Source: Hydractinia symbiolongicarpus
Taxonomy: Eukaryota > Cnidaria > Hydrozoa > Anthoathecata > Hydractiniidae
Length of the DNA stretch: 64,000 nt
Reading direction: 5' to 3'
Assembly (NCBI RefSeq): GCF_029227915.1
Contig: NC_079875.1
Location: 41,747,201 to 41,811,200, forward strand
This document shows positions 1 to 12,086 of this stretch, piece by piece. Below the pieces are notes generated by a model, which made no database searches, had not been told where the DNA came from, and worked only from the letters and a program-made list of their open reading frames with translations. Numbering within the stretch: position 1 is the stretch's first letter; the number at the start of each line of letters is the position of its first letter. The translations under genes were made by a program, and so were the position numbers.

Positions 1-1744
1 TTACGGGAAATCGCGGGTTTTCGTTTGCCGTCGATTAAACCACTTTCATTAAGCGTCTCATCAAAAATGAAAACATTTCTGAAAACTACAAGTCTCATGC
101 GTTTTAGTGGTGAAAAAATAATTAAAAAATCGTTCTGGAAATGAGTTTACTCACAGTGTACTTTCTTTGTACACATTCGACTATACGGGCCAAGCCCGGG
201 ATTTACGGGAAATCGAGGGTTTTCGTTTGCCGGCGATTAAACCTGTTTCATTAAGCGTCTCATCAAAAATGAAAACATTTTTGAAAACTACAAGTCTCAT
301 GCGTTTTAGTGGTGAAAAAAATAATTTAAAAAATCGTTCGGGAAATGATTTTACTCCCTGGGTACTTTCTTTGTATACATTCGACTATACGGGCCGAGTC
401 CGGGGTTTACGGGAAATGGCGGGTTTTCGTTGGCCGGGGATTAAACCACTTTTATTCAGCGTCTCATCAAAAATGAAAACATTTTTGAAAACTACAAGTC
501 TCATGCGTTTTAGTGGTGAAAAGATAATTTAAAAAATTGTTTTGGAAATGAGTTTACTCACAGGGTACTTTCTTTGTATACATTCGACTATACGGGCCAA
601 GCCCGGGATTTACGGGAAATCGCGGGTTTTCGTTTGCCGGCGATTAAACCACTTTCATTAAGCGTCTCATCAAAAATAAAAACATTTCTGAAAACTACAA
701 GTCTCATGCGTTTTAGTGGTGAAAAAATAATTTAAAAAATCGTTCGGGATATGAGTTTACTCCCTGGGTACTTTCTTTGTATACTTTTGACTATACGGGC
801 CGAGTCCGGGGTTTACGGGAAATGGCGGGTTTTGGTTTGCCGGCGATTAAACTTCTTTTATTCAGCGTCTCATCAAAAATGAAAACATATTTGAAAACTA
901 CAAGTCTCGTGCGTTTTAGTGGTGAAAAGATAATGTAAAAAATCGTTTCGGAAATGAGTTTACTCACAGGGTACTTTCTTTGTATACATTCGACTATACG
1001 GGCAAGCCCGGGTTTTACGGGAAATCGCGGGTTTTCGTTTGCCGGCGATTAAACCTCTTTCATTAAGCGTCTCATCAAAAATGAAAACATTTTTGAAAAC
1101 TACAAGTCTCATGCGTTTTAGTGGTGAAAAAATAATTTAAAAAATCGTTTGGGAAATGAGTTTACTCCCTGGGTACTTTCTTTGTATACTTTTGACTATA
1201 CGGGCCGAGTCTGGGATTTACGGGAAATCGCGGGTTTTCGTTTGCCGGCGATTAAACTTCTTTTATTCAGCGTCCCATCAAATATGAAAACATTTTTGAA
1301 AACTGCAAGTCTCATGCGTTTTAGTGGTGAAAAATAATATAAAAAATCGTTCGGGAAATGAGTTTACTCCCTGGGTTCTTTCTTTGTATACTTTTGACTA
1401 TACGGGCCGAGCCCGGGGTTTACGGGAAATGGCGGGTTTTCGTTTGCCGGCGATTAAACTTCTTTTATTCAGCGTCTCATCAAATATGAAAACATTTTTG
1501 AAAACTACAAGTCTCATGCGTTTTAGTGGTGAAAAATAATATAAAAAATCGTTCGGGAAATGAGTTTACTCCCTGGGTACTTTCTTTGTATACTTTTGAC
1601 TATACGGGCCGAGTACGGGGTTTACGGGAAATGGGGGGTTTTTGTTTTCCGGCGACTAAACTTCTTTTATTCAGCGTCTCATCAAAAATGAAAATATTTT
1701 TGAAAACTACAAATCTCATGCGTTTTAGTGGTGAAAAGATAATT
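1..1744 (+). repeat. Array domain 1: mixed A and B monomers
   Basis: About 8.6 units in A/B order with 202, 203 and 204 bp lengths. The units at about 1,149-1,540 carry the B subtype with CGTCCCATCAAATATG and then the subtype with CGTCTCATCAAATATG, joined by the 202 bp GTGAAAAATAATATAAA junction. The unit at about 1,550-1,744 carries a GTTTTCCGGCGACTAAAC variant that recurs at about 2.4, 3.2, 6.9, 10.3, 13.2 and 14.8 kb. Open frames here are repeat-derived. Confidence 0.85.
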
Positions 1745-3367
1745 TAAAAAATCGTTTTGGAAATGAGTTTACTCACAGGGTACTTTCTTTGTATACATTT
1801 GACTACACGGGCAAAGCCCAGGATTTAAGGGAATTCGCGGGTTTTCGTTTGCCGGCGATTAAACCACTTTCATTAGGCGTCTCATCAAAAATGAAAAATT
1901 TCTGAAAACTACAAGTCTCATGCGTTTTAGTGGTGAAAATATATTTAAAAAATCGTTCGGGAAATGAGTGTACTCCCTGGGTACTTCCTTTGTATACTTT
2001 TAGCTATACGGGCCGAGTCCGGGATTTACGGGAAATCGCGGGTTTTCGTTTGAGGGCGATTAAAGTTCTTTTATTCAGCGTCTCATCAAAAATGGAAACA
2101 TTTTTATAAACTACAAGTCTCATGGGCTTTAGTGGTGAAATAATAATTTAAAAAATCGTTCGGGAAATGAGTTTACACCCTGATAACTTTCTTTGTATAC
2201 TTTTGACTATACGGGCTGAGTCCTGGATTTACGGGAAATCGCAGGTTTTCGTTTGCCGGGGATTAAACTTCTTTTATTCAGCGTCCCATCAAATATGAAA
2301 ACATTTTTGAAAACTACAAGTCTCGTGCGTTTTAGTTGTGAAAAATAATATAAAAAATCGTTCGGGAAATGAGTTTACTCCCTGGGTACTTTCTTTGTAT
2401 ACTTTTGACTATACGGGCCGAGTACGGGGTTTACGGGAAATGGCGGGTTTTTGTTTTCCGGCGACTAAACTTCTTTTATTCAGCGTCTCATCAAAAAAGA
2501 AAATATTTTTGAAAACTACAAATCTCATGCGTTTTAGTGGTGAAAAGATAATTTAAAAAATCGTTTTGGAAATGAGTTTACTCACAGGGTACTTTCTTTG
2601 TATACATTTGACTACACGGGCCAAGCCCAGGATTTAAGGGAATTCGCGGGTTTTCGTTTGCCGGCGATTAAACCACTTTCATTAGGCGTCTCATCAAAAA
2701 TGAAAAATTTCTGAAAACTACAAGTCTCATGCGTTTTAGTGGTGAAAAAATAATTTAAAAAATCGTTCGGGAAATGAGTGTACTCCCTGGGTACTTTCTT
2801 TGTATACTTTTGGCTATACGGGCCGAGTCCGGGATTTACGGGAAGTCGCGGGTTTTCGTTTGAGGGCGATTAAAGTTCTTTTATTCAGCGTCTCATCAAA
2901 AATGAAAACATTTTTATAAACTACAAGTCTCATGGGCTTTAGTGGTGAAATAATAATTTAAAAAATCGTTCGGGAAATGAGTTTACACCCTGATAACTTT
3001 CTTTGTATACTTTTGACTATACGGGCTGAGTCCTGGATTTACGGGAAATCGCAGGTTTTCGTTTGCCGGGGATTAAACTTCTTTTATTCAGCGTCCCATC
3101 AAATATGAAAACATTTTTGAAAACTACAAGTCTCATGCGTTTTAGTGGTGAAAAATAATATAAAAAATCGTTCGGGAAATGAGTTTACTCCCTGGGTACT
3201 TTCTTTGTATACTTTTGACTATACGGGCCGAGTACGGGGTTTACGGGAAATGGCGGGTTTTTGTTTTCCGGCGACTAAACTTCTTTTATTCAGCGTCTCA
3301 TCAAAAATGAAAATATTTTTGAAAACTACAAATCTCATGCGTTTTAGTGGTGAAAAGATAATTTAAA
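1745..3367 (+). repeat. Tandem pair of a 4-monomer (810 bp) higher-order unit
   Basis: The sequence at about 1,745-2,555 repeats at about 2,555-3,365 with an offset of 810 bp. The unit order is an A variant (CATTTGACTACACGGGC, then ATTTAAGGGAATTCG), C type (GAGGGCGATTAAAGTTC, TTTATAAACTAC, ATGGGCTTTAG), D type (ACACCCTGATAAC, GGGCTGAGTCCTGG) and a B variant (GGCGACTAAAC). A third, shortened copy follows to about 3,750 and has lost one monomer. The C and D units make the cassette easy to recognise elsewhere. Confidence 0.85.
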
Positions 3368-6300
3368 AAATCGTTTTGGAAATGAGTTTACTCACAGGGT
3401 ACTTTCTTTGTATACATTTGACTACACGGGCCAAGCCCAGGATTTAAGGGAATTCGCGGGTTTTCGTTTGAGGGCGATTAAAGTTCTTTTATTCAGCGTC
3501 TCATCAAAAATGAAAACATTTTTATAAACTACAAGTCTCATGGGCTTTAGTGGTGAAATAATAATTTAAAAAATCGTTCGGGAAACGAGTTTACACCCTG
3601 ATAACTTTCTTTGTATACTTTTGACTATACGGGCTGAGTCCTGGATTTACGGGAAATCGCATGTTTTCGTTTGCCGGGGATTAAACTTCTTTTATTCAGC
3701 GTCCCATCAAATATGAAAACATTTTTGAAAACTACAAGTCTCATGCGTTTTAGTGGTGAAAAATAATATAAAAAATCGTTCGGGAAATGAGTTTACTCCC
3801 TGGGTACTTCCTTTGTATACTTTTGACTATACGGGCCGATTCCGGGGTTTACGGAAAATGGCTGGTTTTCGTTTGCCGGCGATTAAACTTCTTTTGTCCA
3901 GCGTCTCATCAAATATGAAAACATTGTTGAAAACTACAAGTCTCATGCGTTTTAGTGGTAAAAAATAATATAAAAAATCGTTCGGGAAATAAGTTTACTC
4001 CCTGGGTACTTTCTTTGTATACATTCGACTATACGGGCCAAGCCCAGGATTTAAGGGAAATCGCGGGTTTTCGTTTGCCGGCGATTAAACCACTTTCATT
4101 AGGCGTCTCATCAAAAATGAAAACATTTCTGAAAACTACAAGTCTCATGCGTTTTAGTGGTGAAAAGATAATTTAAAAAATCGTTTTGGAAATGAGTTTA
4201 CTCACAGGGTACTTTCTTTGTATACATTCGACTATACGGGCCAAGCCCGAGATTTACGGGAAATCGCGGGTTTTCGTTTGCCGGCGATTAAACCACTTTC
4301 ATTAAGCGTCTCATCAAAAATAAAAACATTTCTGAAAACTACAAGTCTCATGCGTTTTAGTGGTGAAAAAATAATTTAAAAAATCGTTCGGGATATGAGT
4401 TTACTCCCTGGGTACTTTCTTTGTATACTTTTGAATATACGGGCTGAGTCCTGGATTTACGGGAAATCGCATGTCTTCGTTTGCCGGGGATTAAACTTCT
4501 TTTATTCAGCGTCCCATCAAATATGAAAAAATTTTTGAAAACTACAAGTCTCATGCGTTTTAGTGGTGAAAAATAATATAAAAAATCGTTCGGGAAATGA
4601 GTTTACTCCCTGGGTACTTTCTTTGTATACTTTTGACTATACGGGCCGATTCCGAAGTTTACGGAAAATGGCTGGTTTTCGTTTGCCGGCGATTAAACTT
4701 CTTTTGTCCAGCGTCTCAGCAAATATGAAAACATTTTTGAAAACTACAAGTCTCATGCGTTTTAGTGGTGAAAAATAATATAAAAAATCGTTCGGGAAAT
4801 AAGTTTACTCACAGGGTACTTTCTTTGTATACATTCGACTATACGGGCCAAGCCCAGAATTTAAGGGAAATCGCGGGTTTTCGTTTGCCGGCGATTAAAC
4901 CACTTTCATTAGGCGTCTCATCAAAAATGAAAACATTTCTGAAAACTACAAGTCTCATGCGTTTTAGTGGTGAAAAAATAATTTAAAAAATCGTTCGGGA
5001 AATGAGTGTACTCCCTGGGTACTTTCTTTGTATACTTTTGGCTATACGGGCCGAGTCCGGGATTTACGGGAAGTCGCGGGTTTTCGTTTGAGGGCGATTA
5101 AAGTTCTTTTATTCAGCGTCTCATCAAAAATGAAAACATTTTTATAAACTACAAGTCTCATTGGCTTTAGTGGTGAAATAATAATTTAAAAAATCGTTCG
5201 GGAAATGAGTTTACACCCTGATAACTTTCTTTGTATACTTTTGACTATACGGGCTGAGTCCCGGATTTACGGGAAATCGCAGGTTTTCGTTTGCCGGGGA
5301 TTAAACTTCTTTTATTCAGCGTCCCATCAAATATGAAAACATTTTTGAAAACTACAAGTCTCATGCGTTTTAGTGGTGAAAAATAATATAAAAAATCGTT
5401 CGGGAAATGAGTTTACTCCCTGGGTACTTTCTTTGTATACTTTTGACTATACGGGCCGAGTCCGGGGTTTACGGAAAATGGCTGGTTTTCGTTTGCAGGC
5501 GATTAAACTTCTTTTGTTCAGCGTCTCATCAAATATGAAAACATTTCTGAAAACTACAAGTCTTATGCGTTTTAGTGGTGAAAAAATAATTTAAAAAATC
5601 GTTCTGGAAATGAGTTTACTCACAGGGTACTTTCTTTGTATACATTCGACTATACGGGCCAAGCCCGGGATTTACGGGAAATCGCTGGTTTGCGTTTGCC
5701 GGCGATTAAACTTCTTTTATTCAGCGTCTCATCAAAAATGAAAACACTTTTGAAAACTGCAAGTCTCATGCGTCTTAGTGGTGACAAAGTAATTTAAAAA
5801 ATCGTTCGGGAAATGAGTTTACTCCCTGGGTACTTTCTTTGTATTTTTTTGACTATACGGGCCAAGCCCGGGATTTACGGGAAATCGCGGGTTTTCGTTT
5901 GCCGGCGATTAAACTTCTTTTATTCAGCGTCTCAACAAAAATAAAAATTTTTTTGTGAAATACAAGTCTTATGCGTTTTAGTGGTGGAAAAATAATTTAA
6001 AAAATCGTTCTGGAAATGAGTTTACTCACGGGTACTTTCTTTGTATACATTCGACTATACGGGCCAAGCCCGAGATTTACGGGAAATCGCGGGTTTTCGT
6101 TTGCCGGCGATTAAACCACTTTCATTAAGCGTCTCATCAAAAATAAAAACATTTCTGAAAACTACAAGTCTCATGCGTTTTAGTGGTGAAAAAATAATTT
6201 AAAAAATCGTTCGGGATATGAGTTTACTCCCTGGGTACTTTCTTTGTATACTTTTGACTATACGGGCCGAGTCCGGGGTTTACGGGAAATGGCGTGTTTT

Positions 6301-8269
6301 GGTTTGCCGGCGATTAAACTTCTTTTATTCAGCGTCTCATCAAAAATGAAAACATTTTTGAAAACTACAAGTCTCGTGCGTTTAAGTGGTGAAAAGATAA
6401 TTTAAAAAATCGTTTCGGAAATGAGTTTACTCACAGGGTACTTTCTTTGTATACATTCGACTATACAGGCCAAGCCCGGGATTTACGGGAAATCGTGGGT
6501 TTTCGTTTTCCCGGCGATTAAACCTCTTTCATTAACGTCTCATCAAAAATGAAAACATTTTTAAAAACTACAAGTCTCATGCGTTTTAGTGGTAAAAAAT
6601 AATATAAAAAATCGTTCGGGAAATGAGTTTACTCCCTGGGTTCTTTCTTTGTATACTTTTGACTATACGGGCCGAGCCCGGGGTTTACGGGAAATGGCGG
6701 GTTTTCGTTTGCCGGCGATTAAACTTCTTTTATTCAGCGTCTCATCAAATATGAAAACATTTTTAAAAACTACAAGTCTCATGCGTTTTAGTGGTGAAAA
6801 ATAATATAAAAAATAGTTCGGGAAATAAGTTTACTCCCTGGGTACTTTCTTTGTATACTTTTGACTATACGGGCCGAGTCCGGGGTTTACGGGAAATGGC
6901 GGGTTTTTGTTTTCCGGCGACTAAACTTCTTTTATTTAGCGTCTCATCAAAAATGAAAACATTTTTGAAAACTACAAATCTCATGCGTTTTAGTGCTGAA
7001 AAGATAATTTAAAAAATCGTTTTGGAAATGAGTTTACTCACAGGGTACTTTCTTTGTATACATTCGACTATACGGGCCAAGCCCAGGATTTAAGGGAAAT
7101 CGCGGGTTTTCGTTTGCCGGCGATTAAACCACTTTCATTAGGCGTCTCATCAAAAATGAAAACATTTCTGAAAACTACAAGTCTCATGCGTTTTAGTGGT
7201 GAAAAAATAATTTAAAAAATCGTTCGGGAAATGAGTGTACTCCCTGGGTACTTTCTTTGTATACTTTTGGCTATACGGGCCGAGTCCGGGATTTACGGGA
7301 AGTCGCGGGTTTTCGTTTGAGGGCGATTAAAGTTCTTTTATTCAGCGTCTCATCAAAAATGAAAACATTTTTATAAACTACAAGTCTCATGGGCTTTAGT
7401 GGTGGATTAATAATTTAAAAAATCGTTCGGGAAATGAGTTTACACCCTGATAACTTTCTTTGTATACTTTTGACTATACGGGCTGAGTCCTGGATTTACG
7501 GGAAATCGCAGGTTTTCGTTTGCCGGGGATTAAACTTCTTTTATTCAGCGTCCCATCAAATATGAAAACATTTTTGAAAACTACAAGTCTCATGCGTTTT
7601 AGTGGTGAAAAATAATATAAAAAATCGTTCGGGAAATGAGTTTACTCCCTGGGTACTTTCTTTGTATACTTTTGACTATACGGGCCGAGTCCGGGGTTTA
7701 CGGAAAATGGCTGGTTTTCGTTTGCAGGCGATTAAACTTCTTTTGTTCAGCGTCTCATCAAATATGAAAACATTTCTGAAAACTACAAGTCTTATGCGTT
7801 TTAGTGGTGAAAAAATAATTTAAAAAATCGTTCTGGAAATGAGTTTATTCACAGGGTACTTTCTTTGTATACATTCGACTATACGGGCCAAGCCCGGGAT
7901 TTACGGGAAATCGCTGGTTTGCTTTTGCCGGCGATTAAACTTCTTTTATTCAGCGTCTCATCAAAAATGAAAACACTTTTGAAAACTACAAGTCTCATGC
8001 GTCTTAGTGGTGACAAAGTAATTTAAAAAATCGTTCGGGAAATGAGTTTACTCCCTGGGTACTTTCTTTGTATTTTTTTGACTATACGGGCCAAGCCCGG
8101 GATTTACGGGAAATCGCGGGTTTTCGTTTGCCGGCGATTAAACTTCTTTTATTCAGCGTCTCAACAAAAATAAAAATTTTTTTGTAAAATACAAGTCTTA
8201 TGCGTTTTAGTGGTGGAAAAATAATTTAAAAAATCGTTCTGGAAATGAGTTTACTCACGGGTACTTTCT
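3368..8269 (+). repeat. Array domain with 810 bp and 2,229 bp internal duplications
   Basis: Units at 3,753-4,176 recur at 4,563-4,986 (offset 810 bp). A block of about 5 monomers, roughly 4,985-6,050, recurs at 7,213-8,280 (offset about 2,229 bp, 11 monomers). Both copies include the unusual units with GTATTTTTTTGAC and CTCAACAAAAATAAAAATTT, so homology is not just general satellite similarity. No non-satellite sequence is present. Confidence 0.8.
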
Positions 8270-11200
8270 TTGTATACATTCGACTATACGGGCCAAGCCC
8301 GGGATTTACGGGAAATCGCGGGTTTTCGTTTGCCGGCGATTAAACCTGTTTCATTAAGCGTCTCATCAAAAATGAAAACATTTTTGAAAACTACAAGTCT
8401 CATGCGTTTTAGTGGTGAAAAAAATAATTTAAAAAATCGTTCGGGAAATGATTTTACTCCCTGGGTACTTTCTTTGTATACATTCGACTATACGGGCCGG
8501 GTCCGGGGTTTACGGGAAATGGCGGGTTTTGGTTTGCCGGGGATTAAACTTCTTTTATTCAGCGTCTCATCAAAAATGAAAACATTTTTGAAGACTACAA
8601 GTCTCATGCGTTTTAGTGGTGAAAACATAATTTAAAAAATCGTTTTGGAAATGAGTTTACTCACAGGGTACTTTCTTTGTATACATTCGACTATACGGGC
8701 CAAGCCCGGGATTTACGGGAAATCGCGGGTTTTCGTTTGCCGGCGATTAAACCTCTTTCATTAAGCGTCTCATCAAAAATGAAAACATTTCTGAAAACTA
8801 CAAGTCTCATGCGTTTTAGTGGTGAAAAAATAATTTAAAAATCGTTCTGGAAATGAGTTTACTCACAGTGTACTTTCTTTGTACACATTCGACTATACGG
8901 ACCAAGCCCGGGATTTACGGCAAATCGCGGGTTTTCGTTTGCCGGCGATTAAACCTGTTTCATTAAGCGTCTCATCAAAAATGAAAACATTTTTGAAAAC
9001 TACAAGTCTCATGCGTTTTAGTGGTGAAAAAAATAATTTAAAAAATCGTTCGGGAAATGATTTTACTCCCTGGGTACTTTCTTTGTATACATTCGACTAT
9101 ACGGGCCGAGTCCGGGGTTTACGGGAAATGGCGGGTTTTCGTTTGCCGGGGATTAAACCACTTTCATTAAGCGTCTCATCAAAAATGAAAACATTTCTGA
9201 AAACTACAAGTCTCATGCGTTTTAGTGGTGAAAAAATAATTTAAAAATCGTTCTGGAAATGAGTTTACTCACAGGGTACTTTCTTTGTATACATTCGACT
9301 ATACGGGCCAAGCCCGGGATTTACGGGAAATCGCAGGTTTTCGTTTGCCGGCGATTAAACCTGTTTCATTAAGCGTCTCATCAAAAATGAAAACATTTTT
9401 GAAAACTACAAGTCTCATGCGTTTTAGTGGTGAAAAAAATAATTTAAAAAATCGTTCGGGAAATGATTTTACTCCCTGGGTACTTTCTTTGTATACATTC
9501 GACTATACGGGCCGAGTCCGGGGTTTACGGGAAATGGCGGGTTTTCGTTTGCCGGGGATTAAACTTCTTTTATTTAGCGTCTCATCAAAAATGAAAACAT
9601 TTTTGAAAACTACAAGTCTCATGCGTTTTAGTGGTGAAAAGATAATTTAAAAAATCGTTTTGGAAATGAGTTTACTCACAGGGTACTTTCTTTGTATACA
9701 TTCGACTATACGGGCCAAGCCCGGGATTTACGGGAAATCGCGGGTTTTCGTTTGCCGGCAATTAAACCTCTTTCATTAAGCGTCTCATCAAAAATGAAAA
9801 CATTTTTGAAAACTACAAGTCTCATGCGTTTTAGTGGTGAAAAAATAATTTAAAAAATCGTTTGGGAAATGAGTTTACTCCCTGGGTACTTTCTTTGTAT
9901 ACTTTTGACTATACGGGCCGAGTCTGGGATTTACGGGAAATCGCGGGTTTTCGTTTGCCGGCGATTTAACTTCTTTTATTCAGCGTCCCATCAAATATGA
10001 AAACATTTTTGAAAACTACAAGTCTCATGCGTTTTAGTGGTGAAAAATAATATAAAAAATCGTTCGGGAAATGAGTTTACTCCCTGGGTTCTTTCTTTGT
10101 ATACTTTTGACTATACGGGCCGAGCCCGGGGTTTACGGGAAATGGCGGGTTTTCGTTTGCCGGCGATTAAACTTCTTTTATTCAGCGTCTCATCAAATAT
10201 GAAAACATTTTTGAAAACTACAAGTCTCATGCGTTTTAGTGGTGAAAAATAATATAAAAAATCGTTCAGGAAATGAGTTTACTCCCTGGGTACTTTCTTT
10301 GTATACTTTTGACTATACGGGCCGAGTCCGGGATTTACGGGAAATGGCGGGTTTTTGTTTTCCGGCGACTAAACTTCTTTTATTCAGCGTCTCATCAAAA
10401 ATGAAAACATTTTTGAAAACTACAAGTCTCATGCGTTTTAGTGGTGAAAAAATAATTTAAAAATCGTTCTGGAAATGAGTTTACTCACAGTGTACTTTCT
10501 TTGTACACATTCGACTATACGGGCCAAGCCCGGGATTTACGGGAAATGGCGGGTTTTCGTTTGCCGGGGATTAAACTTCTTTTATTCAGCGTCTCATCAA
10601 AAATAAAAACATTTTTGAAAACTACAAGTCTCATGCGTTTTAGTGGTGAAAAAAATAATTTAAAAAATCGTTCGGGAAATGATTTTACTCCCTGGGTACT
10701 TTCTTTGTATACATTCGACTATACGGGCCGAGTCCGGGGTTTACGGGAAATGGCGGGTTTTCGTTTGCCGGGGATTAAACCACTTTCATTAAGCGTCTCA
10801 TCAAAAATGAAAACATTTCTGAAAACTACAAGTCTCATGCGTTTTAGTGGTGAAAAAATAATTTAAAAATCGTTCTGGAAATGAGTTTACTCACAGGGTA
10901 CTTTCTTTGTATACATTCGACTATACGGGCCAAGCCCGGGATTTACGGGAAATCGCGGTTTTTCGTTTGCCGGCGATTAAACCTGTTTCATTAAGCGTCT
11001 CATCAAAAATGAAAACATTTTTGAAAACTACAAGTCTCATGCGTTTTAGTGGTGAAAAAAATAATTTAAAAAATCGTTCGGGAAATGATTTTACTCCCTG
11101 GGTACTTTCTTTGTATACATTCGACTATACGGGCCGAGTCCGGGGTTTACGGGAAATGGCGGGTTTTCGTTTGCCGGGGATTAAACTTCTTTTATTTAGC

Positions 11201-12086
11201 GTCTCATCAAAGATGAAAACATTTTTGAAAACTACAAGTCTCATGCGTTTTAGTGGTGAAAAGATAATTTAAAAAATCGTTTTGGAAATGAGTTTACTCA
11301 CAGGGTACTTTCTTTGTATACATTCGACTATACGGGCAAAGCCCGGGATTTACGGGAAATCGCGGGTTTTCGTTTGCCGGCAATTAAACCTCTTTCATTA
11401 AGCGTCTCATCAAGAATGAAAACATTTTTGAAAACTACAAGTCTCATGCGTTTTAGTGGTGAAAAGATAATTTTAAAAATCGTTTGGGAAATGAGTTTAC
11501 TCACAGGGTACTTTCTTTGTATACATTCGACTATACGGGCCAAGCCCGGGATTTACGGGAAATAGCGGGTTTTCGTTGGCCGGCGATTAAACCACCTTCA
11601 TTAAGCGTCTCATCAAAAATGAAAACATTTTTGAAAACTACAAGTCTCATGCGTTTTAGTGGTGAAAAAAATAATTTAAAAAATCGTTCGGGAAATGATT
11701 TTACTCCCTGGGTACTTTCTTTGTATACATTCGACTATACGGGCCGAGTCCGGGGTTTACGGGAAATGGCGGGTTTTCGTTTGCCGGGGATTAAACCACT
11801 TTCATTAAGCGTCTCATCAAAAATGAAAACATTTCTGAAAACTACAAGTCTCATGCGTTTTAGTGGTGAAAAAAATATTTTAAAAAATCGTTCGGGAAAT
11901 GATTTTACTCCCTGGGTACTTTCTTTGTATACATTCGACTATACGGGCCGAGTCCGGGGTTTACGGGAAATGGCGGGTTTTCGTTTGCCGGGGATTAAAC
12001 TTCTTTTATTTAGCGTCTCATCAAAAATGAAAACATTTTTGAAAACTACAAGTCTCATGCGTTTTAGTGGTGAAAAGATAATTTAA
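8270..12086 (+). repeat. A/B dimer domain with 204 bp junctions and a 1,622 bp duplication
   Basis: A and B units alternate as dimers of about 406-407 bp. The A-to-B junction usually has one extra A (GGTGAAAAAAATAATTTAAA), making that unit 204 bp, followed by GGGAAATGATTTTACTCC instead of ATGAGTTTAC. Dimers at 8,879-9,244 and 9,285-9,650 recur at 10,501-10,866 and 10,907-11,272, an offset of 1,622 bp or 8 monomers. Because 204 is divisible by three, reading frames stay open across several units here. Confidence 0.82.
11484..12086 (+). other. Longest open reading frame (200 codons), repeat-derived, probably not a gene
   Basis: This frame runs across three monomers because two successive junctions are 204 bp. 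The conceptual product is a threefold repeat containing blocks such as YTFDYTG, LREMAGFRLPGIK and MKTFLKTTSLMRFSGEK. It has no signal peptide, known domain or ribosome-entry context that I recognise. The same residue blocks appear in short open frames all over the array, as expected from periodic DNA with few stop codons. I list it only because it is the longest open frame; I do not consider it a supported coding region. Confidence 0.15.
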
